This document shows positions 15,451 through 23,538 of a stretch of 64,000 bases of DNA, piece by piece (position 1 is the stretch's first letter; each line of letters starts with the position of its first letter). The DNA is taken from assembly GCF_947504215.1 (NCBI RefSeq), contig NZ_CANNGO010000003.1, positions 186,001-250,000 of the forward strand, read 5' to 3'. Source of the DNA: an uncultured Ruegeria sp. (GTDB lineage Bacteria > Pseudomonadota > Alphaproteobacteria > Rhodobacterales > Rhodobacteraceae). The notes beneath the pieces are model-generated. The model was not told the origin of the DNA. It made no database searches and saw only the letters and a list, made by a program, of their open reading frames with translations. The position numbers and the translations under genes were made by a program.

Positions 15451-16133
15451 ATTGGAAGTTAGAAAGCTATGCGAAATGCCGGCCGCCGTCGACATGTCGC
15501 ATTATCCCGTCAAGATTTCCTCCGGTCGCAGCATTTGAGACGGTTTCTAGCCCCGAAGATCTGGAGGCCGTGTTCGAGCTTGAAGGCTGGACAAATGATA
15601 GAATGGTTGCAGCTCGAATTGCCCGACTGGATCAAGGCTTGTGGGTCTACGGATCTCCGAACGCGAGCATTGTCATGTCGTCTTTCCTGCATGGATCCCC
15701 ACAAGGCATGCGCTTTACAGGCCCTGAACTGGGTGCCTGGTATGCATCGACGGAGCTGATGACTGCGGTGCTTGAGGCTGCCAACGGCATTCGAAAAGAG
15801 CTCTCCCTTTCCGGATTGCCAGGAAAGCGTGAAACTTATCGCGAATACATCGCAAACATGGATGGGGAGTTCGTAGACATCTTCGATATCCATCCGGAAT
15901 TCCACGATCCAGATGATAGCACTTATCCAGAACCGCAAAAGTTCGGCTCTTATGTTCGAACGAATGGCATCGGTAACGGAGTGATTGGCATTCGTTACCA
16001 AAGCGTCACGCGCCCTGGTCACGACAATTGGGTGTGCTGTGTGCCGCAAGCGATCTTAGATGTAACTCAGGCGCGTTACATTGACATTGATGCGAGACCC
16101 ACCGGGAAGGTGGTTATTCACAGTCTGACATAG
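15447..16133 (+). CDS. RES-domain toxin (NAD+-degrading family)
   Basis: 228 residues with a RES domain. The active-site set is visible as R89 (G-M-R-F-T-G-P), Y99 (A-W-Y-A-S), E110 (A-V-L-E-A) and S186 (I-R-Y-Q-S-V). Characterised RES toxins degrade NAD+ (glycohydrolase or phosphorolysis) and stop growth; some modify proteins with ADP-ribose. It is translationally coupled to the antitoxin by a 4-bp overlap. The first 60 residues (E-T-V-S-S-P-E-D-L-E-A-V-F-E-L-E) are typical of the family lead-in. The pair looks complete and probably active. Confidence 0.86.
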   Translation: MNWKLESYAKCRPPSTCRIIPSRFPPVAAFETVSSPEDLEAVFELEGWTNDRMVAARIARLDQGLWVYGSPNASIVMSSFLHGSPQGMRFTGPELGAWYASTELMTAVLEAANGIRKELSLSGLPGKRETYREYIANMDGEFVDIFDIHPEFHDPDDSTYPEPQKFGSYVRTNGIGNGVIGIRYQSVTRPGHDNWVCCVPQAILDVTQARYIDIDARPTGKVVIHSLT

Positions 16134-16292
16134 GCCAGCCCCATGATAGGGGTCCATTGCGTGACGGGGCGAAATGTCGCTGTAAGAGTTTTCGACAAAG
16201 CCGCCGTTCGCGCGTGGTGCGGCGGATTCAACGAATGAGCCCGGTTCGACTGTTGCTGCGATGTGCATCAATGGCCGCTTCACCGATCACTT

Positions 16293-17006
16293 TTACAATT
16301 CGCTATACGGGCAGACGTCATCTTCAAATGGGACATGCCTGCGCCGAAAACTGCTATCGGGAACGGCTTCCGGCCTGTTGATCCTATCCATTCGGAAGTG
16401 TCGGAAATCGTCGCGCTTCGGGTCCCAGCCGACGAGATACCAAAGCGGCGGAAGGATCAGCATTGCCTGCGGTTCCACTTCGCGCGTTGTATTGCGACCT
16501 TGTGCGTCGCGATAGTCAAAGCGGATGAGGTTTCGGCCCAGAAACGCATCTTCGAAAGCGAGCAACAATTTAGGGTCCATTTTGCCCATGTCAGTCAGAT
16601 CCTGTAGCGGCGACAACTGGCCAATATGAAGGCAGTCGAGGAAAGCGCGCAGATCGCGCATCTTATCTCCAGGCAGGGCTTTTTCGATCTTGGCAAGCCC
16701 CGCATCGGCCAATTCCGAGAATGGCAGGTTTCCCGCAGCGCGCATCGCCGCAACGCTAATAAGCAGCGCGAACACCTCAGGCACCGATAGCTTGGCCGTT
16801 GCCTGTAACGATTGGGGGTCGAGTTGCACTCCGCCTCCGCGCCCGACATCGGAATGGATGACATAACCCTCATCCCGCAACGCTTTAATGTCGCGCAGCA
16901 CGGTCCTACGCGATGCGCCAACCTCATCAGCAAGGGTATCAATGGTCGACGTGCCATTACGGCGAAGGCTGCGCACAATGGTGTCATGTCTGAGTCGAAT
17001 GTTCAT
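16293..17006 (-). CDS. YafY-type regulator (HTH plus WYL domain)
   Basis: 237 residues. The N-terminal HTH reads V-R-S-L-R-R-N-G-T-S-T-I-D-T-L-A-D-E-V-G-A-S-R-R-T-V-L-R-D-I (DeoR/HTH_11-like). The C-terminal half is a WYL domain with P-L-W-Y-L-V-G-W-D and F-R-H-F-R-M-D-R-I. WYL proteins are ligand- or nucleic-acid-sensing regulators. It is divergent from the Rid-family gene at 17094, with an inverted repeat at 17023-17049 as likely operator. Confidence 0.87.
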   Translation of the reverse strand: MNIRLRHDTIVRSLRRNGTSTIDTLADEVGASRRTVLRDIKALRDEGYVIHSDVGRGGGVQLDPQSLQATAKLSVPEVFALLISVAAMRAAGNLPFSELADAGLAKIEKALPGDKMRDLRAFLDCLHIGQLSPLQDLTDMGKMDPKLLLAFEDAFLGRNLIRFDYRDAQGRNTTREVEPQAMLILPPLWYLVGWDPKRDDFRHFRMDRINRPEAVPDSSFRRRHVPFEDDVCPYSEL

Positions 17007-17022
17007 TTCGGCACCTTATCAT

Positions 17023-17049
17023 AAATAGTGTCAGGATTTGGCACTATTT
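17023..17049. promoter_or_regulatory. inverted repeat between WYL regulator and Rid gene
   Basis: AAATAGTG and CACTATTT are perfect 8-bp arms separated by 11 bp, between the divergent starts at 17006 and 17094. Position and symmetry suggest the binding site of the WYL regulator. Confidence 0.6.
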
Positions 17050-17093
17050 TGGCCTACACCGATCCCAGCAACGCAAAACAAGGAGAATGCGAG

Positions 17094-17489
17094 ATGGAAC
17101 GGATAGCAGTGAACCCGTGGGAGTGGTCGATCAAGCTGGGCTACAATCAGGCAGAGGCGATAGACAGCGCGACCCGTCAGGTGATTTGCGCAGGTCAAAC
17201 CGCTGTTGACGAAAACGGTGCCCCCCAGCATCCCGGCGATATGCGCGCGCAGATCAATATGGCCTTGGACAATCTGGAAGCTGTCCTCACAGAGGCGAGC
17301 ATGAATCTGAGCAATGTCGTCAAGCTCGGCATCTATACCACCGATGTGGATGAGGCTCTCAAAAATTTCGACCTGATGGGGATGCGCTTTGGTCCGCATC
17401 AAGTGGCTCCGCCTATGACCTTGCTGGGCGTAACGCGTCTCGCGATCCCGGGATTGCTGTTCGAAATCGAAGCAACAGCAATGGCATGA
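17094..17489 (+). CDS. Rid/YjgF-family protein lacking the RidA arginine
   Basis: 131 residues from ATG 17094, chosen because AAGGAG lies 10 bp before it. The YjgF/YER057c/UK114 fold is clear: I-C-A-G-Q-T-A-V-D, M-A-L-D-N-L-E-A-V-L and V-V-K-L-G-I-Y-T. RidA deaminates reactive enamines with an arginine in the A-R-S motif; here the same place reads A-P-P-M-T-L-L-G, so that residue is missing and the protein belongs to another Rid subgroup, many of them uncharacterised. It is divergent from the WYL regulator. Confidence 0.85.
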   Translation: MERIAVNPWEWSIKLGYNQAEAIDSATRQVICAGQTAVDENGAPQHPGDMRAQINMALDNLEAVLTEASMNLSNVVKLGIYTTDVDEALKNFDLMGMRFGPHQVAPPMTLLGVTRLAIPGLLFEIEATAMA

Positions 17490-17695
17490 CTTTTGGTCAA
17501 CAGCGGCCATTTGGGTTTTGAAACCAAAAGGCCGTTTCGTCCGCACCACGGATTCTGCAAAGTCTAGTTGTGAATGTCCGGTTTGGGACTCCACCGGCCA
17601 ATCGAACAGAGCGCAGAGAACCGCGTCCAGAGCCCACATCGACCGATGCTGCGCGGTGCATGAATGACCGGTTTACGTAAACATCATCACGCTCA

Positions 17696-18028
17696 TCAGG
17701 ACCCAATTGGGGCATAGCTTCCGTCTTGGCGGTGAACTTCGCGCCCACTGAGCGGCGGATTGAATACGCAGACAAGTCGCAGATCAGCGACTGCAGATCG
17801 TACCACATGCCGATCATGTCGATCCAATGCATAAAGAGTAAATGGTTCAAGGGCATGCCAGATATCATCGTCAGACGCCCTGGTCTGACCCTTATCCTCG
17901 ATACAATAACACGCCTCCAAATGATGGGTGTATTTCAGCTCAAGCACTGCGCCTTTCTCGATGATCGTATCTGAAAGCGAGAACTCCACATGTCTAAACA
18001 AGCTGTAGGTGTGCTCGTAGCGCTGCAT
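17696..18028 (-). CDS. orphan ectoine-synthase-like cupin (EctC family)
   Basis: 110 residues from ATG 18028, chosen because TGAGGA precedes it and the same ATG is kept in the dead copy at 9480. The core matches EctC: D-T-I-I-E, H-H-L-E-A-C-Y-C-I-E, T-L-Y-A-L-D-R-H-D-R-H, L-R-L-V-C-V-F-N-P-P-L-S-G-R-E-V-H. The three iron ligands known for EctC (Glu of H-L-E-A, Tyr and His of Y-x7-H) are present with the exact 28- and 8-residue spacings. The first 20-odd residues of normal EctC (about 130 aa) are missing and ectA/ectB are absent nearby. It may be a solitary EctC or a shortened relic; function uncertain. Confidence 0.7.
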   Translation of the reverse strand: MQRYEHTYSLFRHVEFSLSDTIIEKGAVLELKYTHHLEACYCIEDKGQTRASDDDIWHALEPFTLYALDRHDRHVVRSAVADLRLVCVFNPPLSGREVHRQDGSYAPIGS

Positions 18029-18240
18029 TGTCCTCATTGATTTCATTCAGAAAATTCGGTCGCCTTCGCCCGTAATATTGCGCGGTTTGCCTATTAGATT
18101 GCGCGATTCAGATTACGTACTCAATTTGTGGTAATTTCTGCGCCACTTTGTCAATTTTGAGGCTTTATTTCTCAATCGAAAGTTCATTCTAGGTGAAAAA
18201 ATTCAACCCCCATCTGTAGGACGGAGCTCATTTGCGAGGT
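17700..18240. repeat. diverged direct repeat, right copy
   Basis: Same-orientation partner of 9235-9695. It spans the orphan ectC-like gene and about 210 bp upstream, including two ATTGCGCG boxes. It keeps about 90 bp that the left copy has lost. Flanks outside this stretch (17490-17695 and 18240-18440) show no gene I can support. Confidence 0.7.
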
Positions 18241-18442
18241 TGTGGCGGGCCCCCTCAACATATTGCGGCGCGGCTCGCTACTCCTACCGCTCGCCGCGAA
18301 CCAGACATTCACCAGCGAGTTTTGCAAATCTCGAGAGCGCAACAAACCGGCCACTATCTTCCCAACTCTTAACGTACCCATTGCCCTAGAACGTCACAGA
18401 AAAGTCCCGCTAGAATGTCGCTCTATTCAATTTTAAGAAACT

Positions 18443-18463
18443 AGGCTGGCGAAGAACGCCAGC
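18443..18463 (-). terminator. hairpin after ridA-like gene
   Basis: On the minus strand GCTGGCG, five loop bases and CGCCAGC form a perfect 7-bp stem followed by a mixed CTAGTTTCTT tract, about 30 bp after the last gene of the seven-gene operon. The T run is imperfect, so strength is uncertain. Confidence 0.5.
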
Positions 18464-18493
18464 TCAATGCAATTGGTGCGGGGATCGTGAGGA

Positions 18494-18892
18494 TTAGCCA
18501 AGCGGTTTGTATACGACCGCATCAATCTCGACCTTGGCGTCTACCATGATTTGTGAACGGACTGTGGAGCGTGCCGGGCCTCCGTTGGGAAAATAGCTCG
18601 CATAGACCCGGTTGAACGACCAAAAGTCGCGGGGATCATCCAGCCAGACACCAACTTTCGCGATGTCATCCAGGGTGCAGTCAGCCAGTGCAAGAGTTGC
18701 TATCAGGTTTTCCATCGTTTTCCGGGTTTGCGCCTCAATACCGCCCGCTTCGATTTCGCCGTTTTCTTTCATCGCAACCTGTCCGGAAATGAACACGAAA
18801 TCTCCGGCTCTGACCGCAGGTGCAAAAGGAAGCGGTTGCCCGCCTGCTCCGGTTCTGTCATCGCCCAAACGCGCGATCTTTTTCTCTGTCAT
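18494..18892 (-). CDS. RidA-family enamine/imine deaminase
   Basis: 132 residues with F-I-S-G-Q-V-A, T-M-E-N-L-I-A-T-L and G-P-A-R-S-T-V, so the arginine that binds the substrate carboxylate is present, unlike in the Rid protein at 17094. RidA hydrolyses the 2-aminoacrylate and related enamines released by PLP enzymes. It is the last gene of the operon, 18 bp after the sugar kinase. Its presence fits the PLP-dependent aldolase/dehydratase-like enzyme two genes upstream. Confidence 0.85.
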   Translation of the reverse strand: MTEKKIARLGDDRTGAGGQPLPFAPAVRAGDFVFISGQVAMKENGEIEAGGIEAQTRKTMENLIATLALADCTLDDIAKVGVWLDDPRDFWSFNRVYASYFPNGGPARSTVRSQIMVDAKVEIDAVVYKPLG

Positions 18893-18910
18893 TGAAGTGA
18901 TTTCCTTCTG

Positions 18911-19798
18911 TTAGGTTTTTCCGTAAGGAATTGGATCCACGGCGCCATAGCCTGTGGTTGATCGGGCTGCTCCCTGGTTCGCAAGCTCAGCTGATTTCAG
19001 GACATCTTTGCTTTTCAGGTAGGCAGACAGAAATATTCCGTTGAAACAATCTCCGGCACCGGTGGCATCAACCGCTTTAACCATCACGCCGGGGATAGTG
19101 TGTATGCCTTGCCCTTCAGACACGGATACGCCGTCCGCGCCCAGTGAAAGTGCCACAATATCTGCGCCCAGATTGTGGTAGAAGCTGATGATTTCCCCAG
19201 GGCTGTGAAGGCCCGTCAACTGGCGGGCATCATCGAGCCCTGGTAACGCAATATTGCACCTCTTCATTACATCGTGGGTAACCTGTCGTGCCTTGTCCAA
19301 TGGCCAAAGGGTTGTGCGTAAATTGGGATCGAAGGCAAATGGTGTGCCGGACCTATACGCTGTTTGGAGTGAATGTAGAGTTGTTGACCGTAGCTCAGGA
19401 CTTACTCCAAGGCTGATGCCGGAAGTATAGAACATTCTTGCGCCGGAAATTGCATCATCCGGAGCCTGATTTGGGAGCATCCGGCTCGCAGCGGAGCCTT
19501 TCCTGCGATAGACAAAATGGTGACCGTCATCATTATGAAAAACAAAATACAGCCCAGTATCTTCGCCAGAGGCCGTTTCCACATGTTCGTGGTTTACACC
19601 TTCCCTGGACCACAGGCTCCTGAGCTTTTTACCAAATTGATCGCCACCGATGCGGGTGATCAAAGCAACTTTCGTCCCTTGTCTCGCGGCCGCGACGGCG
19701 ACGTTGGAAACGTCACCACCGAACCCGCCTTTAAACGAACCATCCGGGTAAGCGGTTAACTCGAACAGGGGTTCCCCTAAACATATGAGGTCAGTCAT
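18911..19798 (-). CDS. PfkB-family sugar kinase (2-keto-3-deoxygluconate kinase-like)
   Basis: 295 residues. Near the front G-G-D-V-S-N-V-A-V-A-A-A-R-Q-G is the PfkB substrate-side motif; F-D-P-N-L-R-T-T-L-W-P is typical of the KDG kinase branch; D-A-T-G-A-G-D at 244-250 carries the catalytic Asp250. It phosphorylates a sugar or sugar acid with ATP. Next to a D-threonine-aldolase-like enzyme the true substrate may be an unusual hydroxy acid or aldehyde product. It is 56 bp downstream of that gene in the same operon. Confidence 0.85.
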   Translation of the reverse strand: MTDLICLGEPLFELTAYPDGSFKGGFGGDVSNVAVAAARQGTKVALITRIGGDQFGKKLRSLWSREGVNHEHVETASGEDTGLYFVFHNDDGHHFVYRRKGSAASRMLPNQAPDDAISGARMFYTSGISLGVSPELRSTTLHSLQTAYRSGTPFAFDPNLRTTLWPLDKARQVTHDVMKRCNIALPGLDDARQLTGLHSPGEIISFYHNLGADIVALSLGADGVSVSEGQGIHTIPGVMVKAVDATGAGDCFNGIFLSAYLKSKDVLKSAELANQGAARSTTGYGAVDPIPYGKT

Positions 19799-19854
19799 AT
19801 CGCACCTTGTTGATACCCGTCGCCGTCATCAGTCATTGGCGAAGTTTAAGCTGT

Positions 19855-20910
19855 TTACTGAATCTTGCCCCGTGCTGCGACGGGCACGGACCCCAGCGCG
19901 CTGTCTCCGCGAGTGGTTTCGATCTGATCCACCATATTGGTGACTACACAGGCATGGTTTGGAATGATCTGGATACGATCTCCGACCCTCAGATCGATTT
20001 TGGCAGCCTTCAGCACACCGTGTTCTTCTGATAGGCCCTGGACCAAAATGTCCGGTCTACCTAACACGTGTCCGTGGCCTTCCAATCCCAACAAGTCTGA
20101 AGTCAGCACTTTTGATCCCGCATCTATTACGGCACGATTGTCGGCAGGGACTGAGATCACCGTAGCAAGAACACTCAACGCACAATCCTCCCAGGTACAG
20201 ATACCCCGTGCCTGTAATGAACGGTCGTTATAGATGTAGGTACCAATCCGGTATTCTGTCGCAATCGGAACATCTTGGGCCTTCCACATGCCCGGTGAAC
20301 CACCATGGGATACGACGTGTACTGGCAGCCCGATCTCTTCAATTTCATGTTTGGCCTGGGTGAGCCATTCTTGAACCTTCACCTCCTGTCCTACAGGCGG
20401 GTAGGTCATGAGACCAAGAAACGAGACGCCCGGCTGCGCATCGATGTAGCGCGCGAGGTCCCTTGCCTGCTCAGGTGTGGTTACGCCACATCGTTCCGCG
20501 CCCGTGTCACATTCAACCAACACTCCGAGCGGGTTAGATGCATCCGCAAAAAACCGTGCTAAGCCGTCAACAATATCGGTGTTGTCCGCGACAACAGACA
20601 ATCTCACCTTTTCCGAGAGGGCACGCAAACGAGCCAGCTTGGCCTTACCGAAGATGTTAAAGGTGATCAGCACATCATCAATGCCACCTTCAGCAATCAT
20701 TGCCTCGGCCTCACTAATTTTCTGGCAGGTAATGCCAATGGCACCAGCCTCTAACTGCCGTCGCGCCAGCATGGGCAGTTTGTGTGTTTTGATGTGCGGT
20801 CGAACGCTAAGTCCGTGTTTCGCACAATACCCCTGAAAACGGTCGATGTTCGCCTCGGCGATATCCAGATCGACCAGGACAGCCGGTGTGTCGATATCGG
20901 GAAAAATCAT
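19855..20910 (-). CDS. D-threonine aldolase / D-serine dehydratase-like PLP enzyme
   Basis: 351 residues of the alanine-racemase-like barrel. D-T-P-A-V-L-V-D at the front and R-P-H-I-K41-T-H-K carry the PLP lysine. A C-terminal metal site is visible in P-N-H-A-C-V-V-T-N, as in D-threonine aldolase and eukaryotic-type D-serine dehydratase. Such enzymes cleave D-beta-hydroxy-alpha-amino acids to glycine plus aldehyde, or dehydrate D-serine. The start overlaps the stop of the M81 gene by ATGA. Which reaction is catalysed is open. Confidence 0.85.
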   Translation of the reverse strand: MIFPDIDTPAVLVDLDIAEANIDRFQGYCAKHGLSVRPHIKTHKLPMLARRQLEAGAIGITCQKISEAEAMIAEGGIDDVLITFNIFGKAKLARLRALSEKVRLSVVADNTDIVDGLARFFADASNPLGVLVECDTGAERCGVTTPEQARDLARYIDAQPGVSFLGLMTYPPVGQEVKVQEWLTQAKHEIEEIGLPVHVVSHGGSPGMWKAQDVPIATEYRIGTYIYNDRSLQARGICTWEDCALSVLATVISVPADNRAVIDAGSKVLTSDLLGLEGHGHVLGRPDILVQGLSEEHGVLKAAKIDLRVGDRIQIIPNHACVVTNMVDQIETTRGDSALGSVPVAARGKIQ

Positions 20911-22373
20911 TCCACAACCTCCTTGTGAGGGTTATTGACGATGGGCCAAATTGGACGTGTCAGGTTTTTGTAGGGTGTTTTGGTGGGATCATTCGGATAG
21001 GGGCCTTCGACGGCGGCATAGATAATTTTGGAAGCAACGTCGGAGAACGCGCCGTGGAAGTGGTTTGTGGACTTTACGACCAATATCTTTTTGTCGGTGA
21101 TGTCGATGCCAAGGTTCGTGAACAGGTCTGGCGAAAATGCCTGACTGCGGTTTGAATTCAGAACAACCTCGATCCCACCCAAACGTATGACAGAGCAGTC
21201 CCCCATCGGAACAACGGATGCACCAAAACTCTGAACCGCATTGCGCTGGTTTCGAACTACCGTAACCGTAGCGTCAATTGGCTTCCCCGCCAGAGCTGAT
21301 GTTTTACCGCCAAAGCGAAGGTCGAACACTGCGCCTTCACCGGCTGCATGGCAAAGGCGAACCGCCATAGGATCCCAAATCGTGCCGAATGCTACGGATG
21401 TGAGCTTCTGAGCAATAGCTTCCTCAATAATGAGCGTTGAATCCCCCGCCACGCCTCCACCGGGATTGTCCCAAACGTCCGCTACGACCACTGGCCCATG
21501 TATTGCTTTGTTTGCCTCTCTCAGTGCTTTATTGGGCGACAGGTAGTTTGGCTTTGTCTGCCCGCGGAAGGAAAACAGTTCAGCCCCCAGTTTCTGAGCC
21601 AAGCAATCCGCCTTGGGCTGGTCATCGTCGGTCAGAACGACAACCTTAGCGCCAAGGTCCGGAGAATCTCCGGCCATGAATCCATGAATGACGGAAGCAG
21701 AGAGAACCTCACCATTTGCCTCCATCTGCTTAAGTTGATCGACAAACCCGCGCATAGGTTCCTGACTGGTCGGCAGAATATCCAACATGCGCACGTCAAA
21801 AACCGAAGTGACGGGCCGGATTTCGCCCTTGATGGTTCGCAACGTCAGGTCGACACAGGCCTCTCCTGCTTCAACAAAGTCAGTATGTGGAAACTCTTTG
21901 AACACAGTGATCACGTCAGCATTGGTTACTCGTCTGTCGCTGAGGTGGCTGTGAGGATCGAAGCTCGCTCCGATAACAGATTCCGGCCCGACAATTGCTC
22001 GAATTGCTTCGATCAAATCGCCTTCGCAATCCAGACAATCCTCGGAGATCATCGCCCCATGCAGACCTAGAACAACGCCATCCAGAGGCATTGCAGCTGT
22101 CACCTGGTCCAGCACCTCTTGTTTCAAGCGTGCCCATGTCTCGCGATTCAACAATCCGCCTGGCTCTGCCCATGTGGCGGTTCCCTCAATCAACTCCAGC
22201 TCATTCGACTGCGCCCTTTTCCTCAATGCAGGAAATACGGCACTGCAAAGCGTTGGGGTTTCGGGGTGCTTGCCGGGAGGTGCATAAAAGCTCTGCTCAA
22301 AATCGGAAAAGTCCGTGCGCAGGGGAGAAAAAGTGTTCGTTTCGGTCGCGAGGGACGCACAGAAGACCCGCAT
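20907..22373 (-). CDS. M81-family metallopeptidase-like protein (MlrC-like)
   Basis: 488 residues from ATG 22373, giving the family N-terminus MRVFCASLATETNTFSP. Further motifs are L-G-L-H-G-A-M, D-P-H-S-H-L-S and D-N-P-G-G-G-V-A-G-D-S-T. This is the MlrC family, named from microcystin degradation, where the enzyme opens small peptides; most members are uncharacterised hydrolases next to transporters. It overlaps the PLP enzyme gene by 4 bp. In this operon it could hydrolyse an amide or lactam of the imported compound before the aldolase step. Confidence 0.85.
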   Translation of the reverse strand: MRVFCASLATETNTFSPLRTDFSDFEQSFYAPPGKHPETPTLCSAVFPALRKRAQSNELELIEGTATWAEPGGLLNRETWARLKQEVLDQVTAAMPLDGVVLGLHGAMISEDCLDCEGDLIEAIRAIVGPESVIGASFDPHSHLSDRRVTNADVITVFKEFPHTDFVEAGEACVDLTLRTIKGEIRPVTSVFDVRMLDILPTSQEPMRGFVDQLKQMEANGEVLSASVIHGFMAGDSPDLGAKVVVLTDDDQPKADCLAQKLGAELFSFRGQTKPNYLSPNKALREANKAIHGPVVVADVWDNPGGGVAGDSTLIIEEAIAQKLTSVAFGTIWDPMAVRLCHAAGEGAVFDLRFGGKTSALAGKPIDATVTVVRNQRNAVQSFGASVVPMGDCSVIRLGGIEVVLNSNRSQAFSPDLFTNLGIDITDKKILVVKSTNHFHGAFSDVASKIIYAAVEGPYPNDPTKTPYKNLTRPIWPIVNNPHKEVVE

Positions 22374-22461
22374 GTTCAATCCAATTTGTTGCTGGGGTCG
22401 GAGACCAAAAGTTGGCCTCCGACGAGTTGTGCTGCCAGTTGGTTCTAGCAATCAGGGAGGA

Positions 22462-23502
22462 TCAATCGAGGTAGGACGCGTTGTTGGCGTTCTCCACCGC
22501 AGCTTTGAAGCTTGTCAGTAACTCTGCCGCCTTTTCATCCAGGTTCTCCTGAACATGTGCTTCAAATGCGGGCTGCGTTGCAGCTGCCATGGAGCTTCTC
22601 TGTTCGTCAGTTAGAGCAGTGACCTCAATCTGATCCATCAAACCCGCAAGGCCGCGATCTGACGCCTCAATGATACGCGACAAGCCACGGCTGGCCGTCA
22701 CGCAGTTTTCGGCGGCTGTGCGGATCGTCGCTTGCTCTGCCTCTGACAGGCTTTCATAGAAGGCACGATTTATCATGAAGGTGTAGGGTGAGAACAAGTG
22801 ATTGGTCAGCGTCATGTATTGCTGAACCTCTGCAAAATTAGCGAATGAAATGATCGGTACAGGATTCATCTGACCGTCAATTACTCCGGTTTGCAGCCCG
22901 GAATACACTTCACCCCAAGACAGTGGATAGGCTTCCGCACCCAACGCCTGAATAATCTTCTGATGTGACGGCAAGGTCATAGTGCGAATGCGAATGCCAT
23001 CAAAATCCTTCAGGTCCGCGATGGGGCGTTGCGAGTTGGTTACCGCAAAGAAACCACCGGTGTCCGGGAAGCCCAGAACCACAACATCGCCCATCTCTGC
23101 CTCGATATCAGCGGCCAGCGCCTCACCGAATTCGCCATCAAAGACCTCGTAAGTTGATGCGTTGCCGTTAAAGGCAAAGGGCAGATTTAGCACGTCGATA
23201 CGCGGGTAGTAGCTGGCCAACGCACCAGTTGAGGTCAAGGTTGCTTGAATGATCCCGTCCCGCATCTGTTGAACGTGTTCTGCTGCGGAACCCAATTGGT
23301 TGGACCCGAAGACCTCAACCGAAACACTGCCATTGGTGCCTGAGTTAACAAGATTTGCAAATACTGCCGTGCAGGCATGAGCTGGGTTTTCAAACGGGTC
23401 AGTTTTGTTGTCGTGGCCAAATTTTATCACCCCACCTTCGGCCAATGCGCTGCCAGCAAGCATGGTCGCGGTCAGCGCCGCACCTGTCAGAATTTTTTTC
23501 AT
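22462..23502 (-). CDS. TRAP transporter solute-binding protein (DctP type)
   Basis: 346 residues with a signal peptide (MKKILTGAALTATMLAGSALA then E-G-G). The mature protein shows D-P-F-E-N-P-A-H and D-F-D-G-I-R-I-R-T-M, where the conserved arginine usually binds the ligand carboxylate, and G-V-I-D-G-Q-M-N-P. It is periplasmic and delivers an organic acid to the membrane subunits encoded upstream in the operon. The ligand is not predictable, but the aldolase/M81 neighbours suggest an amino-acid-like carboxylate. Confidence 0.9.
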   Translation of the reverse strand: MKKILTGAALTATMLAGSALAEGGVIKFGHDNKTDPFENPAHACTAVFANLVNSGTNGSVSVEVFGSNQLGSAAEHVQQMRDGIIQATLTSTGALASYYPRIDVLNLPFAFNGNASTYEVFDGEFGEALAADIEAEMGDVVVLGFPDTGGFFAVTNSQRPIADLKDFDGIRIRTMTLPSHQKIIQALGAEAYPLSWGEVYSGLQTGVIDGQMNPVPIISFANFAEVQQYMTLTNHLFSPYTFMINRAFYESLSEAEQATIRTAAENCVTASRGLSRIIEASDRGLAGLMDQIEVTALTDEQRSSMAAATQPAFEAHVQENLDEKAAELLTSFKAAVENANNASYLD

Positions 23503-23538
23503 AATACTTCTCCTGTTGGTTTGGTTTTTGTGGCGAAT

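Noticed and set aside
19855..20910. Beta-hydroxyaspartate cycle assignment for the D-threonine-aldolase-like gene
   Set aside because: The other cycle genes (dehydratase, iminosuccinate reductase, aminotransferase, IclR regulator) are absent; the neighbours point to a different pathway.
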